A stretch of DNA of 64,000 bases. Origin: Actinobacillus sp. Lineage in GTDB: Bacteria > Pseudomonadota > Gammaproteobacteria > Enterobacterales > Pasteurellaceae. Location: positions 1 through 64,000 of the forward strand of contig JAHHQX010000005.1 of NCBI GenBank assembly GCA_020026155.1, in the 5' to 3' direction. The position numbers and the translations under genes are program-made. Numbering within the stretch: the first letter of the stretch is position 1; each line of letters begins with the position of its first letter. A model generated the notes under the pieces. It was not told the DNA's origin. It made no database searches and saw only the letters and a list, made by a program, of their open reading frames with translations. Shown here piece by piece: positions 42,726 through 51,020 of the stretch.

Positions 42726-43327
42726 CGTTTTTCCTTATTTGTACAGGTAATGATAGCGAAGAACTTAGATAGGTTCTTTCCTCTTATTATGTTATGGCAC
42801 ATAACAGGGATGCTGAATTGCGTCGATAACATTTACGTTTGGTATTTCAAGTTTTAGAGGTTATTCGTCTTAAATACATACTTCGGAAAACAGCCTATTT
42901 TATCCTCCAATGCGAGATAAACTCCAGAGGAGATGGTGCAGGAAATGCTTTTAAGAGAGAATACTCAAGTACTCACGGATTATACTCCCTTTCGGTTAAA
43001 TTTAAATCAATAATTTAATATTAATAAACGGATTGGCTAGTTCAAAAGATTGATATCGTTGTTAATTTAAAATGCTAGAAGGGGATAAAAAGCCCCCTAG
43101 ATAACCTTAACCCTAGATAACCTTAACCCTAGATAACCTTAACCCTAGATAACCTTAAAAAGGGGAATAGGATGTGTTTCAAAATCAATCATATAGCATA
43201 TTTTTAAAGCAAATAAATATATTTAACTAAAAAAGACTTGCAACAAAAAATATATTTGGTAATATGCGCACCGTTCCTTAGCGAACAAGGTTATTTAGAA
43301 TTTTTTCATTTTATTTAGAGAAAGAAA
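42726..43327. promoter_or_regulatory. Large secG upstream region with unidentified leader-like sequence
   Basis: 602 bp without a credible gene. Bases about 42770-43000, read on the reverse strand, have higher complexity and short pairings (CTCCTCTGGAG; GTTATGGCACATAAC), and could be a structured 5' leader of the exported-protein gene or part of a multicopy element. A short reverse frame (EYSLLKAFPAPSPLEFISHW) lacks a start. The secG promoter is at the right end: TTGCAA (43238-43243), 16-bp spacer, TAATAT (43260-43265). Confidence 0.5.
43095..43158 (+). repeat. Four tandem copies of a 16-bp repeat upstream of secG
   Basis: CCCTAGATAACCTTAA is repeated four times without error (43095-43110, 43111-43126, 43127-43142, 43143-43158), flanked by AAAAAGCC and AAAAGGGG. 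It contains the rare tetranucleotide CTAG in each copy. It sits about 80 bp upstream of the secG -35 hexamer. Perfect identity suggests recent expansion and possible length variation. Confidence 0.95.
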
Positions 43328-43666
43328 ATGTACGAAGCTCTACTTGTTATTTACTTAATTATCGCGGTTGTATTAATCGGATTTATCCTTATTCAACAAG
43401 GTAAAGGAGCTAACGTAGGCGCTTCATTTGGTGGTGGCGCGTCTGGAACTATCTTCGGTTCACGTGGTGCAGGTAACTTCCTATCTCACACAACTGCTGT
43501 TTTAGCAACAATTTTCTTTTTAATCAGCATTGCATTGGGAAATATCAATTCTCATCACAGTGCAAAAAATGAAGGTTTTAACAACTTATCACAAGTAGCA
43601 GAACAAGTTCAACAACAAGAACAAGCAGCTGCGAAAACTCAAAGTAATACAGATATTCCTCGATAA
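43328..43666 (+). CDS. secG: Preprotein translocase subunit SecG
   Basis: Inner-membrane component of SecYEG that aids SecA-driven export. 112 residues: two membrane helices (about 1-23 and 52-73) separated by the Gly-rich loop GANVGASFGGGASGTIFGSRG, then a Gln-rich polar tail. As in enterobacteria, it is followed directly by tRNA-Leu(GAG). It has its own promoter behind a 16-bp tandem repeat. Confidence 0.96.
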   Translation: MYEALLVIYLIIAVVLIGFILIQQGKGANVGASFGGGASGTIFGSRGAGNFLSHTTAVLATIFFLISIALGNINSHHSAKNEGFNNLSQVAEQVQQQEQAAAKTQSNTDIPR

Positions 43667-43688
43667 GAATATCTTACATACCAAAAAT

Positions 43689-43774
43689 GCTCTGGTGGTG
43701 GAATTGGTAGACACGCTATCTTGAGGGGGTAGTGTCCATCGGACGTGCGAGTTCAAGTCTCGCCCAGAGCACCA
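43689..43774 (+). tRNA. tRNA-Leu (GAG)
   Basis: 86-nt class II tRNA. Acceptor stem GCTCTGG/CCAGAGC, D-arm GGTGGAATTGGTAGACAC, anticodon loop TTGAGGG (GAG), long variable arm, T-arm GAGTTCAAGTCTC, encoded CCA. It is 22 bp after secG, the classical location. Its last 26 nt recur at 33763-33788, and a defence-type gene cluster begins right downstream, consistent with use as an integration site. Confidence 0.97.
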
Positions 43775-43872
43775 ATCAAAAGATATGTTCATTTCCTATT
43801 TCAGATTGCATTTATTTATATGTTTTTCTAGTTATGCGTAAACGGTGTATAATTAGTATTAGAGGTATAAGT

Positions 43873-44916
43873 ATGATTGAAGCAATAGACTTATTTTGCG
43901 GCGCAGGTGGGTTAACTGCTGGCTTATTGAAAGCAGGAATTAACGTAAAAGCAGGTTATGATATTGAAGAAAAGTGTCGTTATGCCTATGAATTTAATAA
44001 TAAGGCTTGCTTTATAAATAAAGATGTTTCCTTGGTTAATGGACGAGAGATCAATTCTTGGTACTCGCAAAATGTACCTCGCCTTTTAGCAGGATGTGCA
44101 CCGTGTCAACCATTTTCTAAATATAATCAAGGCAGAGATACAACTAATGATAAAAAATGGCCTTTATTGTATTCTTTTTCTCGGTTGATTGAAGAGGAAT
44201 TACCTGAATTAGTGACAATGGAAAATGTTCCTGATGTAACTAAGCATCAGGTTTATCACGACTTCATTTTAAAACTAGAAGAGTTAGGATATTATACTTG
44301 TGGTCAAACAGTTGTCTGTGCGGATTATGGAATTCCACAGAATAGACAGCGTCATGTATTATTAGCATCTCGGTTAGGCGAAATAAAACTTATCTCACCA
44401 ACACATCAAGATAATTGGGTGACAGTGAGAGATGTGATTGAGGGATTACCAAAGTTAGTTGCTGGTCAGACAGATATTGAGGATAATTTACATCGAGCCG
44501 CCAGATTAAGTATATTAAATTTAAAGCGTATTAAAGCATCTAAACCGGGTGGTTCATGGAGAGATTGGCCAGATGATTTAAAATTAAATTGCCATAAAAA
44601 GAAATCCGGTGCAACTTATGGTAGTGTATACGGTAGAATGGAATGGGATCGACCAAGTCCTACTATGACTACCCAATGCTATGGATATGGGAATGGAAGA
44701 TTTGGCCATCCTGAACAAAATAGAGCGATTTCTTTACGTGAAGCGGCTATATTTCAAACTTTTGATAAAAAATATCAATTTAATTCTCCTAATAATCAAT
44801 TGACTACTAGAGAATTAGGAACAATGATCGGGAATGCTGTCCCAGTAAGACTAGGAGAAATTATTGGATTGAGTTTTCTCAAACATCTGGAGCTCTTAGG
44901 AATTTTTGATCATTAA
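43873..44916 (+). CDS. DNA (cytosine-5) methyltransferase
   Basis: C5-cytosine methyltransferase, 347 residues. Motif I AIDLFCGAGGLTAGL, motif IV catalytic GCAPCQPFS (C78), motif VI ENVPD (E117), motif VIII QNRQRHVLLASR, and C-terminal motifs IX-X (RELGTMIGNAVPVRLG). A target-recognition region of about 120 residues lies between. Start set at the ATG at 43873; the longer open frame would begin inside tRNA-Leu. It is convergent with, and overlaps by 38 bp, the HEPN gene. No canonical restriction endonuclease is adjacent, so the DUF262-HEPN pair is the candidate partner. Recognition sequence unknown. Confidence 0.92.
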   Translation: MIEAIDLFCGAGGLTAGLLKAGINVKAGYDIEEKCRYAYEFNNKACFINKDVSLVNGREINSWYSQNVPRLLAGCAPCQPFSKYNQGRDTTNDKKWPLLYSFSRLIEEELPELVTMENVPDVTKHQVYHDFILKLEELGYYTCGQTVVCADYGIPQNRQRHVLLASRLGEIKLISPTHQDNWVTVRDVIEGLPKLVAGQTDIEDNLHRAARLSILNLKRIKASKPGGSWRDWPDDLKLNCHKKKSGATYGSVYGRMEWDRPSPTMTTQCYGYGNGRFGHPEQNRAISLREAAIFQTFDKKYQFNSPNNQLTTRELGTMIGNAVPVRLGEIIGLSFLKHLELLGIFDH

Positions 44917-45571
44917 GGTATATTTCTAATTCATCTAAGATATTTACACAAATAGTACTTACGTCCTCTTTAAACACTTTAAAATCTTGTGTAGTATAAC
45001 TCATCCCTTGTTCAGAAAAATTTTTTTCTCCGTGAGCAAGGGAATTTCTTATATCTTTTAATGTATCAAGAGTTATAGGACTCTTAAAATTGATTTTAAT
45101 AGCATTAAATTGATAATTATTTAATATTTCCTTTAATTTTTTTTTATCTATATTGCCATTTACAATTTCTTGTCTAGTTGGATAATAAGTGACTTTGTCA
45201 TCCATAAAAACTTGATGTAATTGATTCTTTTTTTTATTCTTACTTAAATTTTGAGGTAATAGTAATCCTGCGATATTCTCTTGTAACTCATCTTTTAAAT
45301 TAAAGAAAGAGACTTCCTTCTCAGCTATTCCTTCGTAGATAGTAAGGATAAATTCTCGAATAAAAAATTCAATTTTATTATAGATCATCAAAAACAGGGT
45401 TGCCCTTAATATATTAGAAACAGTATCTAGATCATCTGAAAAAGTAATAATCTCCTTTCTATCCCTAACATCTCTTTCTTTAATATCTTCATCAAGTTTT
45501 TCTAAATGTGTATATAGAGCTTCAATATTATCATCCCTATTACGTAGTTCCTCTTTTAGACTGTCCAACAT
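44879..45571 (-). CDS. HEPN-domain protein (MAE_28990/MAE_18760-like)
   Basis: 230-residue, mostly helical, charged protein. The motif RNSLAHG (R175 to H180) is the Rx4-6H signature of HEPN domains, found in many toxin or defence RNases. The context (immediately downstream of a DUF262 gene, 2-bp gap) and the IEFFIREFILTIYEGI helix resemble the MAE_28990/MAE_18760 HEPN group. It probably supplies the effector or a regulatory partner for the DUF262 protein. Its last 38 bp overlap the methyltransferase on the other strand. Family by motif; activity inferred. Confidence 0.78.
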   Translation of the reverse strand: MLDSLKEELRNRDDNIEALYTHLEKLDEDIKERDVRDRKEIITFSDDLDTVSNILRATLFLMIYNKIEFFIREFILTIYEGIAEKEVSFFNLKDELQENIAGLLLPQNLSKNKKKNQLHQVFMDDKVTYYPTRQEIVNGNIDKKKLKEILNNYQFNAIKINFKSPITLDTLKDIRNSLAHGEKNFSEQGMSYTTQDFKVFKEDVSTICVNILDELEIYLNDQKFLRAPDV

Positions 45572-45573
45572 TT

Positions 45574-46677
45574 TTACTTATTACCCAATAATTTATCTTT
45601 CACAAAATTAATTCGAGCAATTACTTTAGATTTATTATTGGCGGCGTCGCTAGAAACAATATCCCTATATTGTTTGGAATCAAACCATTCAAGAATATTA
45701 CTGGTTATTAAGCTTCCATTATTTTGTATTTCTTGTATGGCAAAATACGAACCTAATGCAATAGACTCAAAAAATGTTCTTGATGTTGATTTTGCAGTTT
45801 GGGATTTTCTAAATCCATAGGGAAAATTCTGGACAACAAATTCAATAGTTTGGTTAAATTTGGTGTTATATTCATTGATAAGATCTTCCGTTAACTCCTT
45901 CTTAGACATTTCTTTAAAAAATGTATCTAAGAAATCACGAACGTTACCTGAGTAGTTTTCTATGTTTTCTGCATAAGCAAAAAATCTCAGTACTAATTCT
46001 TCATAATCCTGATCTGATCTTCGATTTTTAGAAAGTGGAGCTGCATTTCTAAATATCTTATTATCCGCACATACTTGGATAACTTTTGAATAAAACGGAG
46101 AAATGGCACTTTCTGAACCACGACGTTGCTCCATCGGAATTAGAGGTTTTATACCAGAATTTATTCTTTCAAATAAATCTCTTTTATATTCAGGTTCTTC
46201 CGAACGTAGTTCTAACAGTCGTAATGATTCCCTTAAGAAGCGTCTTTGTCTACCTGGTAAAAAATCAGAAAATGCAAAGCCTTCTAATGATTTGAGCTCT
46301 TTTAGATCAATTAATTTAAATTCATTTTGTATAAATCTATATAATGTTCGGATACGTTGCGAACCATCAATAATTTCTATCCTTCCATCAAGATCATATT
46401 CATCATTGAAACTATCAGCAATATAAATATATGGGATAGGGAGACCTAGTAAAATACTCTCAATAAAGCGCGATGCTATTTTATCATCCCACTTATAATC
46501 ACGTTGGTAATCTGGGATAAATAATTCACACTCAGGATTATCTGCATCCCCACCATTTCCAAATTTATCCATAATAGTCCCGATAGACCACTCACGTAGA
46601 CCAAATGATATTTGTTTCTGTCTTTCAATTATAGCTTTTTCAGCTTGAAGTTTTTGCTCTGGTGTGACTAATGACAT
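45574..46677 (-). CDS. DUF262 domain protein (GmrSD/ParB-like nucleotidase)
   Basis: 367-residue protein with the DUF262 signatures IPDYQRDYKWD (about 54-64) and IIDGSQRIRTLYRF (about 103-116; the family usually has DGQQR) and the FERINSGIKPL segment. DUF262 domains act as nucleotide-hydrolysing or nuclease modules in modification-dependent restriction (GmrSD) and related defence systems. No GmrD-like DUF1524 nuclease domain is present. The HEPN protein encoded 2 bp downstream is probably the second component. Together with the methyltransferase it forms a three-gene island next to tRNA-Leu. Confidence 0.85.
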   Translation of the reverse strand: MSLVTPEQKLQAEKAIIERQKQISFGLREWSIGTIMDKFGNGGDADNPECELFIPDYQRDYKWDDKIASRFIESILLGLPIPYIYIADSFNDEYDLDGRIEIIDGSQRIRTLYRFIQNEFKLIDLKELKSLEGFAFSDFLPGRQRRFLRESLRLLELRSEEPEYKRDLFERINSGIKPLIPMEQRRGSESAISPFYSKVIQVCADNKIFRNAAPLSKNRRSDQDYEELVLRFFAYAENIENYSGNVRDFLDTFFKEMSKKELTEDLINEYNTKFNQTIEFVVQNFPYGFRKSQTAKSTSRTFFESIALGSYFAIQEIQNNGSLITSNILEWFDSKQYRDIVSSDAANNKSKVIARINFVKDKLLGNK

Positions 46678-46816
46678 AAAATTTCCCTATATTTTTCTAC
46701 ATATAGTAACACTTATAGTAATTTTAATAAAGTTATAGATGTGATACAGATCAATGCTCAAAATTCAGTTCTGGATATTTATATAAATAGTGCTGAATCA
46801 TTTTATATGTTACATC

Positions 46817-46839
46817 AAAGCCCGACACAGTCGGGCTTT
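46817..46839. terminator. Hairpin between the defence island and the YegP-like gene
   Basis: AAAGCCCGA / TCGGGCTTT stem with CACAG loop and only a short T-run. It lies just downstream of the YegP-like gene (reverse strand). Confidence 0.65.
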
Positions 46840-46858
46840 GTACTCATGTAATAAGAAT

Positions 46859-47032
46859 TTATTTCTCTCTCACTTCAGTTGCAGAAGTGGTTGATTTTAC
46901 AAGGTCGATGCCGTGTTCGCAGTCTTTGCGGTGTTTGTAGCCGTCACCACCTGTTGCAATAATATTACCGTTGCCTGCAACTAGGCGCCAACGAAATTCG
47001 CCTGCTTTATCAGTGTAAATTTCAAAATGCAT
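46859..47032 (-). CDS. YegP-like DUF1508 small protein
   Basis: A short 57-residue gene: MHFEIYTDKAGEFRWRLVAG, then GNIIATGGDGYKHRKDCEHG and a polar tail. The FRWRL, NG..IATG..Y..K..C..GI pattern is the DUF1508 (YegP) domain, here as a single copy. The start at 47032 has AGGAG upstream. The role is unknown; members are small conserved proteins in many bacteria. A hairpin follows the stop. Confidence 0.85.
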   Translation of the reverse strand: MHFEIYTDKAGEFRWRLVAGNGNIIATGGDGYKHRKDCEHGIDLVKSTTSATEVREK

Positions 47033-47272
47033 AATAAACTCCTGTGGAATTTGATCATCAATTTATCATCTTGGATAAGATGGGATGCCTAAGTGAGAAA
47101 TAGGTCAACAGCATCATGAAACCTATGTAAATTATTCACTTAGGTGCGTACACCTTAGCACTACGTAAAAATTAGTCAATAAAAATAGATTAAAAATAAA
47201 ACATTTAAGGTAATAAAATTACTTTTTTGGAGGTATGTTATTGTATGGTTATGAATATAACTTATAGAAAGT

Positions 47273-47296
47273 AAAAAAGGCACTATATAGTGCCTT
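47273..47296 (-). terminator. Terminator downstream of the FlbD-like small gene
   Basis: AAGGCACTATATAGTGCCTT stem with TTTTTT on the reverse strand. Confidence 0.8.
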
Positions 47297-47317
47297 CTGT
47301 AATATAACTTTACTCAA

Positions 47318-47530
47318 TTAGCAGCATTTTTCTGGGCTTTGAAATTTTTCAATTTGGCTCATGATGCTATCAATACTTTCAGTGACATCCCAAATTGTTC
47401 CATTTTTAAAGAAAATACGAGTAAGCGTTTTTCCTTGTAAATTTTGGATTGGAGTAATGATTTGAGTACGTTTTAAGTTGATAATAACTGGACTATTATC
47501 TACAGAAGTAAGTTTAATAAATTTAGACAT
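47318..47530 (-). CDS. Small FlbD-like protein of unknown function
   Basis: 70 residues: MSKFIKLTSVDNSPVIINLK, then a beta-rich ILTPI-type strand, FKNGTIWDVTESIDSI and a Cys-Cys C-terminus. The pattern of a short beta protein with the NG...V.ES motif resembles FlbD-like proteins, but there are no flagellar genes here, so the similarity may only reflect fold. A good ribosome site (AAAGGAGCACAAC) and a terminator support it being real. Function unknown. Confidence 0.65.
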   Translation of the reverse strand: MSKFIKLTSVDNSPVIINLKRTQIITPIQNLQGKTLTRIFFKNGTIWDVTESIDSIMSQIEKFQSPEKCC

Positions 47531-47741
47531 GTTGTGCTCCTTTGTTTGTTGTGTGTTGTGGTTAAATCAGGTTAAACTTTAAGCGCTTATAAAAATATTT
47601 TTATTGATCCAAATCAATAAAAATGAATAAAGTGTATATATTTTATACTTTTTGATTATGTATATTTATATATCATTTTAGAAATTTTTAAGATTAGTAG
47701 ACGGGGAGAGAAGTTTATAAAAGCGATGAATAAGGATAAAA

Positions 47742-47784
47742 ATACGCCCCAAAAATCATAAAAATTTATGAAAAGTGGGGCGTG
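47742..47784. repeat. Family A palindrome before the DUF3883 gene end
   Basis: ATACGCCCC...GGGGCGTGA arms around CATAAAAATTTATG. Likely terminator of the topB-DUF3883 transcript on the reverse strand. Confidence 0.72.
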
Positions 47785-47809
47785 AAAAAATATAATATAA
47801 AGATATGTG

Positions 47810-48586
47810 TTAAGAATAATGACTATCTAAAGTGATTTTCCCCGAGTAGTGATATTCTCGATTTATCTTCGATTGAATCCATCTTTCATGAAACTTTAAA
47901 TTATGAACAGGATCAGGAATAGTGATAAATCGGGGATTGTTATTTAAATTTAATACTACTGTAATAATATAATTATTTTTATATTCTTTTGCTTTGATAA
48001 ACTCATTCTCAGTTAGTCTAAAAGTTCCTTCAGTATGGCGAATCCCTTTTATCTCTGATAGAAAGATATTATTTTCTGTAGTAATTTGAAAATCATATCC
48101 ATCTCCATATAAGCGCGCATCTTCTAAGGAACCATTTTTAAAAATATCTATCCTTTTGAAATTGTTTATAAAAAACAACTCTGCTTCCAGTCCAGTAGTT
48201 TGAAGTTTTTTAAATTTAGATTGTAAAATTGGTTTGATATTTTGGGTATCAATTTGTAAGAAATGTTGGTTTTTTAAATATAATTTAATAATATTAGCAA
48301 ACCCTAACGCATTTTCATTTCCAAATAAATTATCAATAAATATTTTCCTGTGACGGTATGCGTCTTTCTTTTGCCAACATCCTTTTCGATGATTAGGAAA
48401 AAAGGGATCAAATAAATCCATTCTATTTTTTATTACTGATGGCGTTGCTGCTAATCCAATTTTTACACAATATTTAAAAAAATCTATTTTAGATTTAAAA
48501 TTAAAATGCTGAATAAGATCATTATCAAATTTAGCAAGTCCGTATCCTATAAGATTAAGAATTTCATAGTTTTCGTGTTTATTCAT
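47810..48586 (-). CDS. DUF3883-type nuclease-like protein coupled to topB
   Basis: 258 residues. The C-terminal part (about 130-230) has the DUF3883 pattern of a PD-(D/E)xK nuclease-like fold: GLEAE, GDGYDFQI (D165), LSEIKG (E178, K180), TFRLTENEFIKAKEY and IPDP. The N-terminal half is unassigned and may bind DNA. It begins inside the last codons of topB (8-bp overlap), so its translation depends on topB. AT-rich relative to topB, suggesting acquisition. Could be a restriction-type or repair nuclease; which substrate is unknown. Confidence 0.72.
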   Translation of the reverse strand: MNKHENYEILNLIGYGLAKFDNDLIQHFNFKSKIDFFKYCVKIGLAATPSVIKNRMDLFDPFFPNHRKGCWQKKDAYRHRKIFIDNLFGNENALGFANIIKLYLKNQHFLQIDTQNIKPILQSKFKKLQTTGLEAELFFINNFKRIDIFKNGSLEDARLYGDGYDFQITTENNIFLSEIKGIRHTEGTFRLTENEFIKAKEYKNNYIITVVLNLNNNPRFITIPDPVHNLKFHERWIQSKINREYHYSGKITLDSHYS

Positions 48587-50522
48587 GAGTATTTTTATTA
48601 TTTTTCTTTTTAGTATATTTTTTAGGAGATGAAATATTTTTGCTTACGGTACTTAATTCGCGCAACGCTTCAAAATTCTGATACTGCAGAAGATCAGGTA
48701 AGAGGGTGAATAGGTTCTGCATAAAATCTTGATAAGTCGCTTGTTGTTGGCTGATTTTATTGAGTTGTTGTTCCCAATGTGCAGTCATATCTGGTTTGGT
48801 TGCAATTGGCGGAAGGGCGTTGATAAGCGCCTTGCCGATATCGGTACTATGAATGTTACGACCTTGCTTACGCAAGAAACCGCGTTTAAAGAGCAGTTCA
48901 ATAATACCGGCACGAGTTGCCTCGGTGCCGAGACCATCGCTTTCACGTAGAATTTTTTTCAGTTCTTTATCTTCCACAAAACGCGCAATACCTGTCATGG
49001 CAGAAAGTAATGTTGCATCGCTAAAAGGGCGTGGAGGTTGTGTTTTTTTCGTTAAAATTTCAGCTTTTTCACAGAACAGAATATCGCCTTTTTTTACTTC
49101 ATAAAGCGGATTTTCCACGCCCCGATTTTCGTCATTTTTTTCACTTTTTAGTAATGTTTTCCAGCCAGCGCTTTGTAATTGACGATTTTGTGCGACAAAT
49201 TTTCCGCCCGCAATTTCTAATTCAATGCGACGTTTACGATAATCCGCATCTGGGCAGAATTGCATTAAATATTGGCGAGCGATGAGGGCGTAGATGCGTT
49301 GTTCATCATAATTTAAGTTAACTTTATGCGATTTTACGGTTGGAATAATCGCGTGGTGCGCCTCAACTTTTTTGCTATCCCAACAACGATTTTTTTGTTC
49401 TGGATTGATGATATCAGGTAACGGTTGATAATCTTCTAATTGCGCACTAATGGCTGATAAAACCTTATGGCGATCGGCAAATTGTTCTTGTGGGAGATAG
49501 CGACAATCGGAACGCGGGTAAGTAATCAGTTTATGCGTTTCGTAAAGGCGTTGGCAGCAATCGAGCACTTGTTGGGCTGAAAGCTGGTAAAGGCGAGCAG
49601 CATCGATTTGTAAACTTGATAAAGAATAGGGTAACGGTGCTGATTCGAGTTCTTGTTTATCAATATAATTGGTGACTTTTGCGGGTTGTTGTGTGACTTT
49701 GTTGACGACTAATTCTGCCAGTGAGCGTGATAAGACGCGCCCATCTTCATCCTGATAGTCTTCGCACGCTTTACTTGGTTGCCACATTGCTTTAAAAGGG
49801 GCTTGATTAAAGAAAGGTGAGCTTTCATCTTGGGTGATGATATCGGCTTGCACTTCGTAATAATCTTTTGGTTGAAAATGTTCAATTTCGTGATCACGAT
49901 TGACGATAAGCCCAAGTACGGGGGTTTGAACCCGCCCAACGGAAAGCACGCCTTGAAAGCCTGCACGCTGTCCGAGAATGGTGTAGTTGCGAGTGAGATT
50001 AATCCCGTAAAGCCAATCCGCTCGGGCGCGTGCGAGTGCTGAAGTAGAAAGGGGAATAAATTCACTATTGTTGCGCAGTTGTTCCACGGCTTTTTTGACG
50101 GCAGAAGGCGTTAAGTCGTTCACTAAACAACGCTTAATATTTTGAATTTTTTCACGCGGTAATTGCGCGTAATGGAAGACTTCATCTACCAGTAATTGCC
50201 CTTCACGATCTGGGTCGCCTGCGTGAACGAGTTCATCGGCTTGGTGAATGAGTTTAACTACCGTATCGAGTTGCTTTTTTACTTCTGGGCGGGGGATAAG
50301 TTTCCATTGTTGAGGCACAATGGGAAGCATTTCACGTCGCCATTTTTTTAATTGTGGATTGTAAACATCGGGATCCGCTTGACTAAGTAAATGACCGACA
50401 CACCAAGTGACATAATCATTGTTACCACATTGAATAAAGCCATCGCCTCGCTTGTGAGGTTGAGGTAAGACATCGGCAATCGCTCTGGCAAGACTGGGTT
50501 TTTCGGCAACAAATACACGCAT
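48579..50522 (-). CDS. topB: DNA topoisomerase III
   Basis: Type IA topoisomerase that decatenates DNA and resolves recombination intermediates. 647 residues: toprim domain with VFVAEKPSLARAIAD and HAGDPDREGQLLVDE, catalytic tyrosine in LITYPRSDCRYLP, and TDATLLSAMTG-type C-terminal motif (SDATLLSAMTGIARF). A family A palindrome arm lies in-frame at 49116-49131, encoding ENRGV in a loop that is variable between species. Divergent from ybaB; the DUF3883 gene is attached downstream. Confidence 0.96.
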   Translation of the reverse strand: MRVFVAEKPSLARAIADVLPQPHKRGDGFIQCGNNDYVTWCVGHLLSQADPDVYNPQLKKWRREMLPIVPQQWKLIPRPEVKKQLDTVVKLIHQADELVHAGDPDREGQLLVDEVFHYAQLPREKIQNIKRCLVNDLTPSAVKKAVEQLRNNSEFIPLSTSALARARADWLYGINLTRNYTILGQRAGFQGVLSVGRVQTPVLGLIVNRDHEIEHFQPKDYYEVQADIITQDESSPFFNQAPFKAMWQPSKACEDYQDEDGRVLSRSLAELVVNKVTQQPAKVTNYIDKQELESAPLPYSLSSLQIDAARLYQLSAQQVLDCCQRLYETHKLITYPRSDCRYLPQEQFADRHKVLSAISAQLEDYQPLPDIINPEQKNRCWDSKKVEAHHAIIPTVKSHKVNLNYDEQRIYALIARQYLMQFCPDADYRKRRIELEIAGGKFVAQNRQLQSAGWKTLLKSEKNDENRGVENPLYEVKKGDILFCEKAEILTKKTQPPRPFSDATLLSAMTGIARFVEDKELKKILRESDGLGTEATRAGIIELLFKRGFLRKQGRNIHSTDIGKALINALPPIATKPDMTAHWEQQLNKISQQQATYQDFMQNLFTLLPDLLQYQNFEALRELSTVSKNISSPKKYTKKKNNKNTHE

Positions 50523-50622
50523 AATAGATAAAATTCAATAAAATAAGAGGCGTGTATTCTAGCATATTGTGAAGTTTTTCGCTAAAATGCGAGTTGTTTT
50601 TTAATAAATTTAGGAAAATATT

Positions 50623-50952
50623 ATGTTTGGAAAAGGTGGCTTAGGCGGCTTGATGAAACAAGCACAGCAAATGCAAGATCGCATGCAAAAGATGCAAGAA
50701 GAAGTTGCAAAACTTGAAGTAACTGGCGAATCTGGTGCAGGCTTAGTAAAAATCACCATTAACGGCGCACATAACTGCCGTCGTATTGAAATCGATCCGT
50801 CTTTAATGGAAGATGATCGTGAAATGTTAGAAGATTTAATCGCGGCAGCATTTAACGATGCCGTACGCCGTGCTGAAGAACTTCAAAAAGAAAAAATGAA
50901 AGAAGTGACTGCAGGTATGAGTTTACCACCAGGTTTTAAACTTCCTTTCTAA
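50623..50952 (+). CDS. ybaB: Nucleoid-associated protein YbaB/EbfC
   Basis: Small DNA-binding protein, usually co-transcribed with recR. 109 residues with the Met/Gln-rich helix LGGLMKQAQQMQDRMQKMQE and the DLIAAAFNDAVRRAEE segment. It is followed by a hairpin terminator and then recR. Confidence 0.96.
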   Translation: MFGKGGLGGLMKQAQQMQDRMQKMQEEVAKLEVTGESGAGLVKITINGAHNCRRIEIDPSLMEDDREMLEDLIAAAFNDAVRRAEELQKEKMKEVTAGMSLPPGFKLPF

Positions 50953-50966
50953 TCCCTCATTAATTC

Positions 50967-51006
50967 ACCGCACGTTTTACATTTTGTAGCGTGCGGTCTT
51001 TTTTTT
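50967..51006 (+). terminator. Terminator between ybaB and recR with USS-like arms
   Basis: ACCGCACG / CGTGCGGT inverted repeat (50967-50974, 50990-50997) followed by CTTTTTTTTT. Arms share GTGCGGT with the Haemophilus uptake signal AAGTGCGGT but lack the AA. Since recR starts just after it, some read-through is likely. Confidence 0.8.
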
Positions 51007-51020
51007 TCATCGTAAATATT

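Noticed and set aside
33763..43774. Prophage or island bounded by tRNA-Leu direct repeats
   Set aside because: The two copies are inverted relative to each other, the genes between are housekeeping, and there is no integrase.
43732..43872. Longer N-terminus for the methyltransferase
   Set aside because: It would start inside tRNA-Leu; motif I begins right after the ATG at 43873.
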